Shown piece after piece: positions 12,016 to 23,580 of a stretch of DNA of 64,000 nucleotides (position 1 is the stretch's first letter; every line of letters starts with the position of its first letter). The position numbers and the translations under genes are program-made. The notes under the pieces were generated by a model that had not been told where the DNA came from, searched no databases, and saw only the letters and a list, made by a program, of their open reading frames with translations. The stretch is from Heterobilharzia americana (Eukaryota; Platyhelminthes; Trematoda; Strigeidida; Schistosomatidae): the NCBI GenBank assembly GCA_944470555.2, contig OX104130.1, forward strand, positions 1 through 64,000, read 5' to 3'.

Positions 12016-13189
12016 CGAGCTGAGAGGATGAGTTCAAAGATGTGTCATCTGATCTGAGACATCACTGCAATGTATCTGTATCCAGATGAGCTTTACTGGT
12101 CAATATGAGTTACCTTTTTCAGCTGAAATCTCTACTGGCAATTCGTTCAGCGTCATACTAGACAATCTCACCCGTGAACGGCAGCTTCACAAGGAAGTGG
12201 AATAACTGATTATTTGTGGATACTGGTTAAGATGCTTCATTGCCTGATTTCAAAGTGAATGTCCTTTCGATGAGTGTTTGGGTGAATAATATATTGAACT
12301 TGGTTAGTTGATGCCAAACCTCAACCAATCAGCTGAATGTAATCTTCATAAACTTATTCAAACAGGAAGGACTGACTAACCGAACCGAAGGGACGTCAGT
12401 GTGCTGCATGAAGACTAAAAAGTCAGCCAATGAGACGTCAAACAACTAGGTTTATCATACACTCATACACTCAGTAGGCGACCAGTCAGGTTACCCTTAG
12501 GCACAGCTGGACTATATAAATAACCATACACTGTCAATTACTTCACGTCCTTGTAAGAACATTCATGCATTGATGATAATGCCTAGTGTAGCATTGGAAG
12601 GTTTGTTAACCGAAATTCATGCTAAGAGAACAATTCAAGGTGAACATTCATACCGTAAGCAACAAATATTTTCCAGTGTTTTCAGAGTTGTGCTGTACCC
12701 TTCGGAGACTTGACTGTTGACCAATTTAATTGGACATTAGGGGTAAGAAAGGTAAGAAATAAGGATTAGGTGAGTAAAATAAATAGTTATGTAATTAAAA
12801 GTCAGGCAAGATCAGATAACAGTCTCTATGAAAAGCGAGATTTACCACTCTTTCTTTTTGTATGCAGAGGTAATGTTGAAAGCTTTTCACACCAATTTCC
12901 TGTACGAAGCATAGTAATCCGAGCATTTCTTATGTCTGTGACGTGTTTGACATTTGCATTGGTTAGAACCTTGATGGTTTTCGGACACAGATTCTTTGAA
13001 ATATACTCAGTGAACCGAATGATTAGCGTCCAATCAGTCCTTCCCATTCACTTGCTACGGTGCAACAAATTTATTCATTTATCTTTAATTTCGTTTTTGT
13101 CAATGTCCTTCATCGTCGACAGAGAGAAATTTACCTATAACAGTCGAGAATGCTCACTTTGTTAAATATTTTCACAGACTGATGTCAGT
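12016..13189. other. No supported gene; one unassigned ORF
   Basis: A 73-codon minus ORF at 12826-13047 is basic and cysteine-containing (ISKNLCPKTIKVL, NANVKHVTDI) with no family I recognise. The rest shows no repeat or coding signal that I can name. Confidence 0.35.
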
Positions 13190-13335
13190 GACTTGGAGGA
13201 CCAGAGAAAAGCTGAGGGCACTGGACAGTGCATAGTGCGCTTCCGAAACTCCACCACAGATTGGAAATAGAACCGTCGGGTCTCTTGGCGACCACTTCAC
13301 CAATCACCAACGGCGTCAAAGCCTATGCTTCATAT
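13190..13335 (-). repeat. Family B copy, minus strand, degenerate
   Basis: Family B tail and head landmarks appear on the minus strand: CTGTCCAGTGCCCTCAG (about 13205-13235), GCGCACTATGCA, GACCCGACGGTTC and GCCGTTGGTGATTGG toward 13320. The two core hammerhead boxes are not recognisable in this copy. Confidence 0.45.
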
Positions 13336-15333
13336 CTTTCTACCTGCTGTTAGCGCACGACATACCGTGAATCACTGTCACCCAACCTTGTCAGTGAGTA
13401 GTCCTCCTCATAGTGAACTGAGCTGACCCCGTAGGTGACATCTTCTCGTTAGAACTTCACGAAGTCTGTCCAGAATCACGTCACTAGTCAGTAGTAGACG
13501 TTCATTCAACCTGGAGGTTTGTACGGACTGACTGAGTAGTGACGTAACATCACATCGTTTCCATAAATATACATCTTCAGTTGGCTAAAAAAATAGGTGA
13601 ATGATCCATAGGGGTATGCAGAACATGGTTGCAAAGTAAGTACCAAAGTATTCTGGCAAATGAGCTGAATTACTGAACTTCATGGGCTTTAAGAAAAGAA
13701 TCTTCTCAGTCAATGAAGTGATGCAATACTGTGATACATTGTACTTTGGTGTTATGTAATGAGAGTTAGTCCATATGAACCCCTTCGTTTGGTCTATGTT
13801 TCATGTTTATTAGGCACTTCTCAGTAAGTTGTGTCTGTAAGCATGAGGAGGCTGTTGTTCTCTTGGACTGGGCTAAACACTAGAAAATAGGCACCTTCAT
13901 TTGTTATTCATTGTTTGGTACTGGAAATTTTGATAGCTACAACCAATAATAAATTTAGGACCCCTTGGTAGGTTTCGAAATCACCATTGATAAGTCAAAA
14001 CTGACTAGGATTATTGGGAATGCACTGTGTGCGAAAAATCTCGAGACGAGTTATGAATAATACTACTGATTTTCTATTTCAGTAGTATATCAGTGATTTG
14101 CTAAAGTATCTCATAGTCCACTTTTTATTTATCTGAATGACCTAGATTTTTAAAATACTATTAACTGAACTTGATTTAGTCTGTGAGTCCATGCAGGGAA
14201 ACTATCACTTTTATGATACCAATGATCAGATGCCTATTATATCACGTTTTCCACTTTTATTGCCTGTTTCACAGAAGTCAAGGAGTCTGGGAAGAATATT
14301 CAGTGCGTGATGAATACATATATCAACCGGCGAACCAACAAACCGCTTTTCAGTCCAGCTGTAGGGTTTCAAACTGAGGAGACCTAACTAGCGTGAGTAA
14401 CGGAGGAGCAACTGTGAAGTTTATAAATAACCTATGGTACCTAGCCTGCTTGCTCCCGAGCTTATGCAACGTGATTGGCCGAACGACTAGAGAGTGTGGT
14501 GTGCATGTAAGATTTGATGAAGGTTGGGTTATATCCCTTTTACCTATACCGAATAAGAGAGATTTGGCTGGCTTACTTGTCCGTATCTCTGTTATGGGTT
14601 GCAGATCAATGACTAGGTTCACTTCAGTGACTGCACCAGTGGTGGCTGTGGAAAGCTTGACACGACGAAGTTTGTATCAGCCTTCTTGGCTACAGAAAGG
14701 GTAGTCGGAAGCAGTCACCGACTAGCTCCTGAATCTGGTCAATTATCTGCTACTAAAAAGAAGTCACTAAGGGCAGAAATGCTTAGATCCCATTATTCAA
14801 CATCTGTGGGGGCAGGGTGTTGTCGCACATATGCGCCTAACTGTAACCCGACCCACTGAACCGACCTGTAAACAGGCAAGGCTAATTAAACGACGATGGT
14901 TATGTTACACAGAAGGCAAGCAGTCCAGCCAAATTGGGGACTGCATAATAAATACTTTTACCCTGTAATAGGCAATTAGACATTATCAGAAATGGTGTCC
15001 TTCATTGAATATCCTGCGTTGATAGAAACTCTCAAGTGATTAAAGTGCTCAATAAATTGATCACCAATAGTCCAGCAGAACCGTCTTCTGCTTCTAAGCA
15101 GGTGCAAAATCTATTCTGAATGTGGCCAAATTTTACTCAAGGTATTTAGTAGATCTCCCTTTTTTCAGTGATTTGCCAGACGAGACTCTGTTGTCTGTAT
15201 ACTTAAAGTCAACTAGACACCTTCTGGACGACGGGTCAATACACAAGAACTTGCTATATGTGTTGACAGCATTCAATTCACCTGCTCGATTCACCTCCAT
15301 GCTGGCTGGAAATCTTGTCAAAAATGCGTATTC
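13336..15333. other. No supported feature
   Basis: Open frames of up to 103 codons (14393-14704 plus, overlapped by 14350-14622 minus) mirror each other on both strands and carry no known motif. I cannot assign this sequence. Confidence 0.4.
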
Positions 15334-15495
15334 TGCTTGATGGTTAGCAGTTGAATGCAGAGAAAGTGCGTTTCGTCCTATTTGGGGCTAACTGGTCGGC
15401 TGGATGTACCTACACCCCAGTGACGGATCCAAGGTTCCTAATGAAACTCCAACCGAGTAGCCGTCATTTCAAATGCCAAAGCGTTATCCACAAAG
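15334..15495 (-). repeat. Family A (Smα-like) copy with hammerhead remnant
   Basis: The minus strand runs from a degraded tRNA-like head (GCGTTATCC at 15481-15489 is the complement of the A-box region) through CCCCAGTG to the ribozyme at 15353-15405. On the minus strand the ribozyme reads CATCCAG, CCGACCA, then a long stem II (GCCCCAAATAGGAC) followed by an intact GAAAC. The first core box is mutated from CTGANGA and the cleavage-site side is disrupted. Confidence 0.8.
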
Positions 15496-15499
15496 AAAT

Positions 15500-16145
15500 A
15501 TTTACAACTATACTCAACTAACTGCTCTCATCCTACTAACGTGTTGCAAAAAGACGCTGAAAAAGGGAATGAGGTCAAATATCCGTTGATTAGACTAAAA
15601 AAAAAGAGGATTATTTATTATTTAGCCTCACAGAGTATACCAAAAGTAGAATGAAGCAAACTTATCACCTATGAAGGTGTAAATCTGAAGTGATTGCTCA
15701 AGTATTTGCGTTCTTAGTTTTTGCTAATCTCATTCCCAGTCAATTGAATGCAATAATAAGACAATAAAAGGTGGTAATGAACTTCTTTAGAGATAGATGG
15801 ATGGATAGATAGAAAGATTTATCTATCAATTAACCTATATAAAATAAATGATAATTATAATTAATAGTAATCACAGTTAAATTTCTTCGGAATTAAGCAA
15901 TACAGATGACCATGAATAATGAGTAGGACGTTTTTCAAATAAGAATAATTAAATGGAATAAGTTATGCCTTAAACGAAATAGTTTATGATAATAAATATT
16001 GGATATCAAGTAACTAAATCATTGAACAGTGTTACACCAATCCAAAGAGTTACATTTGTGTATTCTGGATCGAACTGATTGACCACTGTTAGCAGATGAG
16101 GGCTTCAGTGCAGATGTTTTGATTTTGCCTGATCATTGATTACGT
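15500..16145. other. AT-rich spacer with GATA/GATG microsatellite
   Basis: An imperfect GATA/GATG run lies at about 15791-15830. Otherwise AT-rich sequence with no feature. Confidence 0.6.
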
Positions 16146-16270
16146 TGTAGTCTGCTTGGTGGCGGCTGTCAGTAGAATCCAGAACAGGTGCGTTTCCACC
16201 TGATTTGGATACGTTAGTTGAGTGTACTTGTACCCAAGTTAGTGGTGTTGTTCCCACTGACCCTCGTGCA
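16146..16270 (-). repeat. Family A copy, minus half of head-to-head pair
   Basis: Minus-orientation hammerhead region at 16173-16224 with intact GAAAC (GTTTC on the plus strand), followed by the head-side spacer (GGTGTTGTTCCCACTGA). The tRNA-like head is truncated exactly where a plus-oriented copy begins, so the two copies lie head to head. Confidence 0.8.
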
Positions 16271-16272
16271 TC

Positions 16273-16445
16273 AGTGGCCTATTAGATAACGCTTCGGTGT
16301 TTGGCAAGGTGGGTGCTTGGTTCGAGTCCTTTTGGGGGCAACACCACTCACTGGGATACAGGTACATCCAGCTGACTAGCGGCTCCCAAATAAGATGAAA
16401 TACCCACATTCTGGTTTCTACTGCTAGTCACCAACTTAATTACAA
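16273..16445 (+). repeat. Family A copy, plus half of head-to-head pair
   Basis: A tRNA-like head with A box (TGGCCTATTAGATAACGC, from 16275) and B box (GGTTCGAGTCC, 16319-16329), the conserved spacer (CAACACCACTCACTGGG), then a hammerhead at 16362-16418: CATCCAG, CTGACTA (expected CTGANGA), CCCAAATAAGATGAAAT, ACATTCTGG. The GAAA box survives; the cleavage triplet is ATT rather than GTC. Confidence 0.85.
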
Positions 16446-16499
16446 TAGAAAAGTTGTTTGATGACGCCGTATTCAATGTGCCTGAAAACGATGAAGCAA

Positions 16500-16665
16500 T
16501 TTACGCATTGTTGAACAGCTACCTTCAGTTGTCGGCTCTCGTCAGTAAGGTGTATCTGAAGCGTAGATGGGAATGATGTTGTCTGTGAGATTCGAACCAT
16601 CACCAACTAACTGTACAGTCAGGGATGTTACGATTGAGCTATTTAAGCGTGCATCAATACTTCAT
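16500..16665 (-). repeat. Family C SINE-like copy, minus strand
   Basis: Minus strand: head with a recognisable B box (GGTTCGAATCTC), linker (CTTCAGATACACCTTA), then an intact first hammerhead box CTGACGA, a 12-nt segment GAGCCGACAACT and GAAGG in place of GAAAC. The cleavage-site strand continues into AGCTG. Confidence 0.6.
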
Positions 16666-16924
16666 CAACAGTTAGTCAGCAAACAGTTGAAGGATTTTCA
16701 AGTTGCAAGAATGTCTGTGAAGGACGTTTGCTGAAAGTGAGCAGTTTTGGCTTGTAGTGGGGATTGATTTCTTCTATGCTCTTTACTTAGTGTCCATTTA
16801 TTAATTCGTCTCATCAATTCCTTATTGTTTCACTTCTTCTTAGCACAGCTGAACCCCAAGACCCCGAAATAAAAAGGGGAATAATGAATGTTTTCAGCAA
16901 CTATACTTATAACCCATATAACAT

Positions 16925-17070
16925 ATTACCTTGCTGATTTGCTGGGTTCGATCTCTGGTGAGGTTATAGGTTCGTACTCCTGAGGGGCCTTGTACTAGTT
17001 TCTAAGAAGCTTTTCAGTGTCACCAGTCTTTCAGTTATTCTCCAACTGATCTACGACCACGATGAATATC
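16925..17070 (+). repeat. Family B SINE-like copy
   Basis: B box GGGTTCGATCTC (near 16945), then the module region: GTACTC-CTGAGG-GGCC, TACTAG, TTTCAGTGTC, followed by the family tail (TTCTCCAACTGAT). The GAAAC box has decayed to GAAGC. Confidence 0.55.
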
Positions 17071-17667
17071 AATTCGAAACGTTTTCCCGGACTGATTCTT
17101 GATATCTTATAAAACCCAAACTCTCATCTTTAAAGTATGCCAATCAATGTTCGTGTGGATGTGCCAAACGTGAACTCACAATACCATGTGACCCAGGTTC
17201 TAGTAGGAAATACTCATCTATCCAAGGTCCAGGATAAGAAATATTTCTTGAGAGCGAATTCCAAACCACTTAGTATGAGGATAATGTTATGAAATTCCAT
17301 GCCCCATTGCTCAGTAGTCATTCCTTCAACTTCTTAGTGGACAGATTTCATAGGTGACAAAAGAGTGAACCGCTTGACATCTTCTACGAGTTTATCTGAT
17401 TTCCTACTATATCGACGCAGTTATGTAATTAAGAGGTCACTGAAATATTTTTCTAGTTTGTGGATTTTATCATGCTGTTCAAGATGGTTTTCCACATGAT
17501 TAGTTCATTCCTTTGATGTAGTGGAATCCAAACCGTGTGACTTCTGTTTGGAATTCACGCTTTAGTTCCATGTACCTATATCACACGGAGGGGATGATCA
17601 ATGCGGACATCAATAGATAAAAAATGATAACCATTGTAGAAGAGGTGGTCTTGACAGTTCCACAGCC
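17071..17667. other. No recognisable feature
   Basis: No repeat family member, open frame with motifs or structure seen. Confidence 0.4.
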
Positions 17668-17815
17668 CAACCGGTGGACAACTCTTTGGTATTTAAAGGG
17701 CAAATGGTGCTAGGTTTGAATCCACGTGGCAACACTTGCTCATTAAAACATAAGTGCATCCAGTTGATGAATCCTAGAAACGGCAAAATGCGCATTATGG
17801 ATTCCCTTGTTAGGC
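17668..17815 (+). repeat. Family A copy, divergent
   Basis: Head (CCGGTGGACAACTCTTTGG), B box (GGTTTGAATCC, near 17713) and a ribozyme remnant from 17757: CATCCAG, TTGATGA, ATCCTAGAAACGG, TGCGCATTATGGATTCC. The spacing and the ATGGATTCC end mark it as family A. Confidence 0.65.
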
Positions 17816-18868
17816 ATTCATCAATACACTTAACAGGAAGTGAAAAAGCATCTCTGAACACTGTGGTGAAATGAAATTGAGCTGATTACCTGAGTTAATT
17901 AAATTAAAAATGCACACAGAAAAACAAAAAACAACACAATTAATCACATTCAGCAACGTGTATGTCTTGGCTTTCCCTTTCAGTGAATGATCAATTGACA
18001 AACGTTCATTATGTGAAAATTATATATACACAGTCATAATTCAATTACATAAGAAACAAAGATGAGAATAATTCTTATTTTCTTCACTAAAATAACAATC
18101 ATAAATAAAGACAGGGGAGGAGAACGTGAAGATCTTGAGAAAGGCAAGTTGAGCTCATTTTCTTGAGAAATGATTCACGCACAGCTGACACGAGATCAGA
18201 GAACCAGGTATCAAAATGAACACAAAATAACAGAATTATCCTTGCCTAATTAGACACTAGTCTTTGATAATATTCGAGTCCATCCAACCACCCACCCATC
18301 CACCAGTATATGTCTGTGTGTGTGGGTCTTTGCATGAGGAATTACAAAGATGAACACACAAAAAAGGCGAACGATACGATGTATTTTGTTGACATGATAT
18401 TCTGTTACATTTAATTAACCAGAAATCATTAGCCTTTTTCTTTTTTGCTATTCGCTACAATAATACTCCCATTCCCCGCTTATTAGTGTATTACAGTTGT
18501 TTTTTTGCTCACTCCTCTGAAATTCTTATCACAGAAAACAAAATTACACCTTTTTGCTACATCACGGAAACGAGTTTTTTAAGTAGAATAAGGTGAATTG
18601 GGCAATCTTCGTTGGAATCAGTATTTTTCGGGGTGAAATTCATTTCCGGAGGTGGTCAAGGGAAATGTGTGAAAATAGGAGGAAACTTGATTTTTCTTAT
18701 TGTGAATATCTTACTGCATGAGGTGCATTGTAGTACTGAGACTGCAGATAAATACCATTTGTTGACATTTGTAGCTTCTCGTTTCTATTCTGCCTCGAAC
18801 TGATCGACGTGTTGTCATACAGAGGTTCCTTTGCAGATGCTTCGACATTAACAGATTATTGATTGTGG
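17816..18868. other. No recognisable feature
   Basis: AT-rich, with short A and T runs and a TGTGTGTGTG tract near 18310. No gene or named repeat recognised. Confidence 0.45.
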
Positions 18869-19135
18869 CATAATTTGCTTGGCGGTGGCTAGCAGTGAAA
18901 TGCAGAACAGGCGCGTTTCATTCTATTTAGGATCCGTCGGTTGGAAGTACTAACACCGTAGTGAGCCGTGACGTTGTTCCTACTGAGACTCGAACCAAGT
19001 ACCCACTGCTTCAAACTTCAAAGCGTTCGTTATCCAGCAGGCCTTTGGAGAATGCTTGCCATTTTTTGTATAACGGGTATCGGTTATTATTATTCAATGA
19101 TACTTGTAATTTCCCGTTGTAATTCTGAACTGAAC
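18869..19135 (-). repeat. Family A (Smα-like) unit, minus strand, nearly full monomer
   Basis: Minus copy with the ribozyme at 18897-18945 (on the minus strand CCGACGG, ATCCTAAATAGAAT, GAAACGCGC, TGTTC). The B box complement GACTCGAACC lies at 18986-18995 and the A-box complement near 19025-19040. The unit flank continues (GGGTATCGGTTATTATTATTCA, TGATACTTGTAATT) to where a plus-oriented ribozyme begins. Confidence 0.85.
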
Positions 19136-19136
19136 T

Positions 19137-19215
19137 AGCCCAGCTGGTGAGTCCCAAATATCATGAAACGCGCGTCCTGGATTCCATTGCTAGCCACCAT
19201 TAAGCAAATTACAAC
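19137..19215 (+). ncRNA. Family A hammerhead ribozyme remnant, plus
   Basis: From 19139: CCAG, then CTGGTGA (family core CTGATGA, so the invariant A6 is changed), GTCCCAAATATCAT, GAAAC, GCGCGTC and CTGG. Stem I (CCAG/CTGG), the GAAAC box and the GTC cleavage triplet are intact. Stem II has lost its GGAC arm and the core has one substitution, so activity is doubtful. It sits directly beyond a minus-oriented family A unit with no head of its own. Confidence 0.8.
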
Positions 19216-19759
19216 AAAGGTAAGTGTAAATGGAATGATAGAATGTTTCAGTCAAGTTTCTTGTCAAAGGTCAAAGTTAATCAGTAGTTGTGTTAAGAGA
19301 ATGAAGTGACGTTACACACACAAGATCTGTTCTCAAAATGAACAACAAAACTGAAGAAACATGCAAAGTATCTGTCCAGCTCTACGGTGAGGGTTTGAAG
19401 TTGTGGAATGTCAAAGCTTCGTCCGAATGTAAGTGTCGAATAATTCCCCTTTTTGAATGGTTTATTCAAACTTTGTAGAACACTTTGAATGGGGTTTCTA
19501 GAGGAACTAGATATGCAGAGCCGACAACAATGAAGCTGGAGATGGCTTCATGCTAACACTTCAGCAACCAGGCTGGGTGACGTTAGCCTATTCCATAAAA
19601 GCAAGTGCATTTGTACATCTAAGCCTAAGAGGCTAAATCGATTAACTTCTCTTTCTTCTACTGATGAATGAGTTGGTGACACAGGATGGGAGCACGAAAG
19701 TTTACAGCATGGGATATTCGACTAAGGTATTTTGACAAGCCTTGAGGGCGAATTTCAGC
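19216..19759. other. No recognisable feature
   Basis: No motif, repeat or credible open frame seen. Confidence 0.4.
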
Positions 19760-20047
19760 AACAAGATCACCTTTGAAAGATTTTCACCAGCTAGTCTGTC
19801 CTTGGGTGGTTTGAAGAGTTTCTCATATCCATTGTTGAACTGAGAGGGCCGCGATCGTTTCGCGCACTTCAGGTAAACCATGCAGACGTGGAGTAGTAGT
19901 TGCAGAAAGCCAAAGTTGTTCCCAGAGATCCTTGATTATGATTGATTTATCCTTCGGTTTCTTTCGCAGCTTTGAGATTTGCTTTTTTCTCCGTCCAGTT
20001 GGGTCTTTCTGATTCACTGGTTGGGAGAATTTCTTTTCATCTGACAA
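19760..20047 (-). pseudogene. PLE reverse transcriptase N-terminal fragment
   Basis: A 74-codon minus ORF: residues 15-30 (DPTGRRKKQISKLRKK), 31-46 (PKDKSIIIKDLWEQLW) and 50-60 (TTTPRLHGLPE). A T-T-x-P-R-L-Y-G-L-P-K segment is characteristic of PLE reverse transcriptases. The GLP is preserved, but Y is H and the following K is E. Homology fades below 19820, so it is a short internal fragment. No neighbouring PLE parts in the same orientation are obvious. Confidence 0.7.
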
Positions 20048-20134
20048 GATAAGCGAATTCTCGCTTATTTAATCAAATTTACTCAGAAATACTTTTCAAA
20101 GAAAAGATGATTACTTCCTGTCAGTACTCATCGT

Positions 20135-20300
20135 GAACTAACTGAATGACTGACATAATTTGGAGAACCACTGAAAACCTGGAACCATTGGACACCTGTT
20201 TCTTCCTAGCAAGGGGTCCTCGGTATATCACATCTGTGACTTCGCTGTGACCTCCAGTTTCTTTCCCTATAACTGAATGAAGATTTTTCGTTATGCAAAA
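20135..20300 (-). repeat. Family B SINE-like copy, best-preserved hammerhead module
   Basis: Minus strand, ribozyme at about 20167-20223: ACCGAGGA (family CTGAGGA with one T-to-C change), CCCCTTGCTAGGA as a short stem II, intact GAAAC, AGGT, GTC cleavage triplet, then CAATGG and the family tail TTCCAGGTTTTCAGTGG. The head lies beyond 20223 and is degenerate. This is the clearest family B copy for the order core box, stem II, GAAAC, GTC. Confidence 0.65.
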
Positions 20301-22514
20301 ATATTCTGTTTAATTAGAGTTTCGATTTTACTGGTGTGCCAGTATCGAGTTTATTAGGTCACCAGTGTCGACATTTTGTACTTGTATTCTGAACTTAGCA
20401 TAGACATCCTAATTAAAACTATCGCCTTCTAGCCAAATAAGGATCCAACTTGCAGAAGATTTCTAAATTCGCTTACAGTAGGTATATGACATTCTTCTGC
20501 TGAATGACGGTTCTTGCAAGATGTAGAGTCTGGTGACACTTTCGCAATGCTCAATATTCTCTTCTTATTTTTCCACTGGAAACTGTCGCTTGAGCATTTG
20601 TCTAAATCAACATGTCATCTGACAATAGAAGTTTTGAGCAATTCAGGTACTTGGAGTCAGTTGTGCCGGAGGCGTTGAGTTCCCAGTACACTGACTTTTT
20701 ATAACAGCCTTCGATGTGGTTTATGAATTCAAGACAACTAAGACATACTTCAAGTCTTTGATCATTCTTGACTTTTAAATCACTACAGATATTTCATGCT
20801 TTCATGGCGAAAGTAGGTAGGCGGAGTGTTCAGACCTCAAGTTACTTCAGGAGGCCCGAATGAATTAGGAACTGGTTAATATGCTTACTTAAGACAGTCG
20901 AAATCAGTAAGTTTATAAAACAGCTGGCAACTCGGGAAGAATCAGTCACAGTAACACGGATATGTATTTACATTGTAATTGGCTTTAACTGACTACATTA
21001 TTTCTAGTTAGGAAAAAGTTGAGTTTTAACTCAATAGGTAAACAGTGCGAACATCTGGCTTCTGCGGTCAACCAGTCGGAGGCGAAGCAGACGCAAGCTG
21101 AAGACTTTGATGGATAGTCGCGCTTTACTATGAATTGACAGAAGTAGGAAAACTGTTAACCTTTGAACTCTGATCCAGCAGCTGAAGAGTTTTTAGGATT
21201 TGTCCGGGTGCGAACTTGACAGACTCAGAGGCCAATCACTAATTATTCGGACTTTTTATATACCCACGAATATGAGACCAAGGAAGAACACGAGAGCGTA
21301 GTCGGATGAAATAATATATTTGGGTGGTTGTGCCAAGATACCGATGCGTTCCAACTAAGTGGCTAGAGAGTCGAATACCAGCAGTGCAACGTAACACGAC
21401 AGCGTGCCAAATGGCCAGGATGCTTGACTGAGTGTCTTCAGCTTAGTGAGTCCAGTAAAACTATCAAGGTCAGCATCAATGTTGAATGTCGTTGAACCCT
21501 AGGCTATTGATTTTAGGGAAGTGTGTGACGCTACAAGTTAACACATTTTGCACTCCATCTAACTCCCATGTTGTAGAAGCTGAGTAAGTGTACAACTCAG
21601 CGACTATATCCTAATTCCCTGAATAAGCTGCCAGTCACGCCTATTCCAGAAACGTATAAGAAGTTTTAAAACAAAGGAAAAACTAAATTTAAAAACTTGG
21701 TGAACTAAGTTACTAAAAACGTGATACAGAGTGATGACTGAAGGTGAGATGAAAACCTAACTAAGGAAAGAATCCGAATCTCCCGCCTCCGGCAGGGTTT
21801 TCGTTTCGCCTCCAATCATAATTATGTATCAGTGACACTCGCCTGCCGAACTGCGGCTATTTCAGATAGTCTAACTGATAATTACTTTGACGGTAGCCCT
21901 CCTCTTCAATTCACTTCGATTTCAATTGTGATGAGAAGATCCTAGTAGACAACCAGTATGATTTAAGGTAAAAATGTTTTCTCATACAAGAGTCATATAG
22001 AAGGCTGAAAAGTCCTCTTGGTGAATGAAGAGAAATTAAGATATGGTCAGCAGCAGCTGGGTATCACTCCTCATTTGGTAACGCACCGTGTGTGTTAATC
22101 ACAGGCGGACAGTTTGAAATGTGTTGGAGGTCATCATCAATTAGCATCAACAATGCCAAATTACGAAATCACGGCGTGTGAATGAATTCGACTAACTGAG
22201 ACCGCTTTTAAATCATATCACTGACAGTAAGACACCATTCATTTTGGGTACTTCGCCTAGATCATTTACTTTGGAACCCCACGGTTCAATGCCACGCTTT
22301 GTTTCATCTGATCACAGCGTTTTTATAACGTAATCCCACTTCATAGAAAGTATTACACTGGTGGTTGGTGGCTGGGTAGGCTAACCAGTGTACCAGTCTT
22401 CATGGAATGTAAAATTTAATTGCAGAAGCAACGTTTAACATGAACAGTAAAACTTTCCACAATCGCACTGATAAGCAACCACTACTGTGAAGAAAGTTAG
22501 AAGTTAACAGTTTT

Positions 22515-22517
<3 letters not shown>
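20301..22517. other. Mostly featureless; partial family B head at 21110-21250
   Basis: The block TATGAATTGACAGAAGTAGG at about 21130-21149 matches the 5' part of the family B copy at 44740-44945 and is followed by a faint continuation of that head. Apart from that, no ORF or repeat I can name occurs in this 2.2 kb. Confidence 0.45.
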
Positions 22518-22579
<62 letters not shown>

Positions 22580-22591
22580 ATATATATATAT
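22518..22591. repeat. (TA)n microsatellite at a PLE edge
   Basis: About 30 AT/TA repeats, interrupted once at 22578. On the minus strand it begins exactly where recognisable PLE endonuclease coding sequence ends. Confidence 0.95.
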
Positions 22592-23580
22592 GTAAAACTT
22601 TCAAAGCTATTTGATCATAATTTCTGTGACGTGATTGTTTAATATGTTTAGCTATAGATGAAGAGGATCGTCTCCCACCACACTCCATTTTTCTTTGAAG
22701 CCATTTAGGTACATCCTCTCCTACCTTAAGCTGCATGTTTCGACTGCTCCTTCTTATGTATATATGGCCACACACACTCACATGTAAACTGGTAAATACC
22801 ATGAGGTGAAACATAATCATTGATGCGGTACTTAAGTTTGTGGTGAAGCATGTGTTTCGTTTTTTTAAACAGCAATAGCTGCATAATGAGCTTCCCTATG
22901 CAACTTAGCTGTGTATGGAAGTGACATGGACGATTTTCTTGGGAACCGTGTATAAAATCAGCTCCTGTGCTACCAGATTTCCACAACAGTTTACAAACTT
23001 CAATGGATATTCTTTATCTTTCCATAGGTGTTCTAGTAAGTAATCTGATATCTCCATCTGTCAGATCTTATGTACAGATACAACAGATCTTATTAAACAG
23101 GCATTTTATTAGACCACGCCCGTTCCAGAAAATTCAGATACTGTTCCGTCTATTTAGGCTTTCTGTAGACTGACCGTCTGTTAGTGAACCATCTTCTTGT
23201 CGACTTAATAGTACATCTAAGAGAGGGCAGACGATGATTATTCTCCTCTTCACAAACATCAAGTTGATATGCATTTGTACAGTGTTGAGTCTATTTTTAG
23301 TAGACAAACCATAATATCAGCATGCCACTCACAAATCATTATGATCTCATCGATATGTCATCTCTTGTTAAAAGAAAATTTAGTGATGAAGCCTCGTCAG
23401 CCAAATTTCTGATATGTGACATGTAAATATCAATAATTACAGAATTCCTAAGCGGTTTTCCTTTATGGCTTCACCGTCAACTTGTAGAAGGCGTTCCCCC
23501 ACGAATATGAAAAGACCTCTGTCAGCACAAAACAATAATAGTTTCACGAGAAAAGTTAGAGCATTTGGGAATGGGAGGCT
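22592..23580 (-). mobile_element. Penelope-like element fragment, RT to endonuclease
   Basis: Minus strand, frames shifting. RT motif region at 23425-23480 (LLQVDGEAIKGKPLRNS, compare the PLE QVDGVAMGSPLGP). Next, a VDD-box relic (LTRDDIS, about 23345-23380), LEENN-x-LP and SVYRKP segments (23180-23260), then GIYQFTCEC (the GIY box, near 22790) and an endonuclease stretch, SRNMQLKVGEDVPKWLQRK (22680-22745). The lysines in motif B and the missing Tyr/Val before DD show the RT is dead. Coding similarity stops at the (TA)n run. Confidence 0.75.

Noticed and set aside
14350..14704. Possible coding exon (103-codon plus ORF)
   Set aside because: An equally long ORF lies on the opposite strand and I recognise no domain; left as unassigned.
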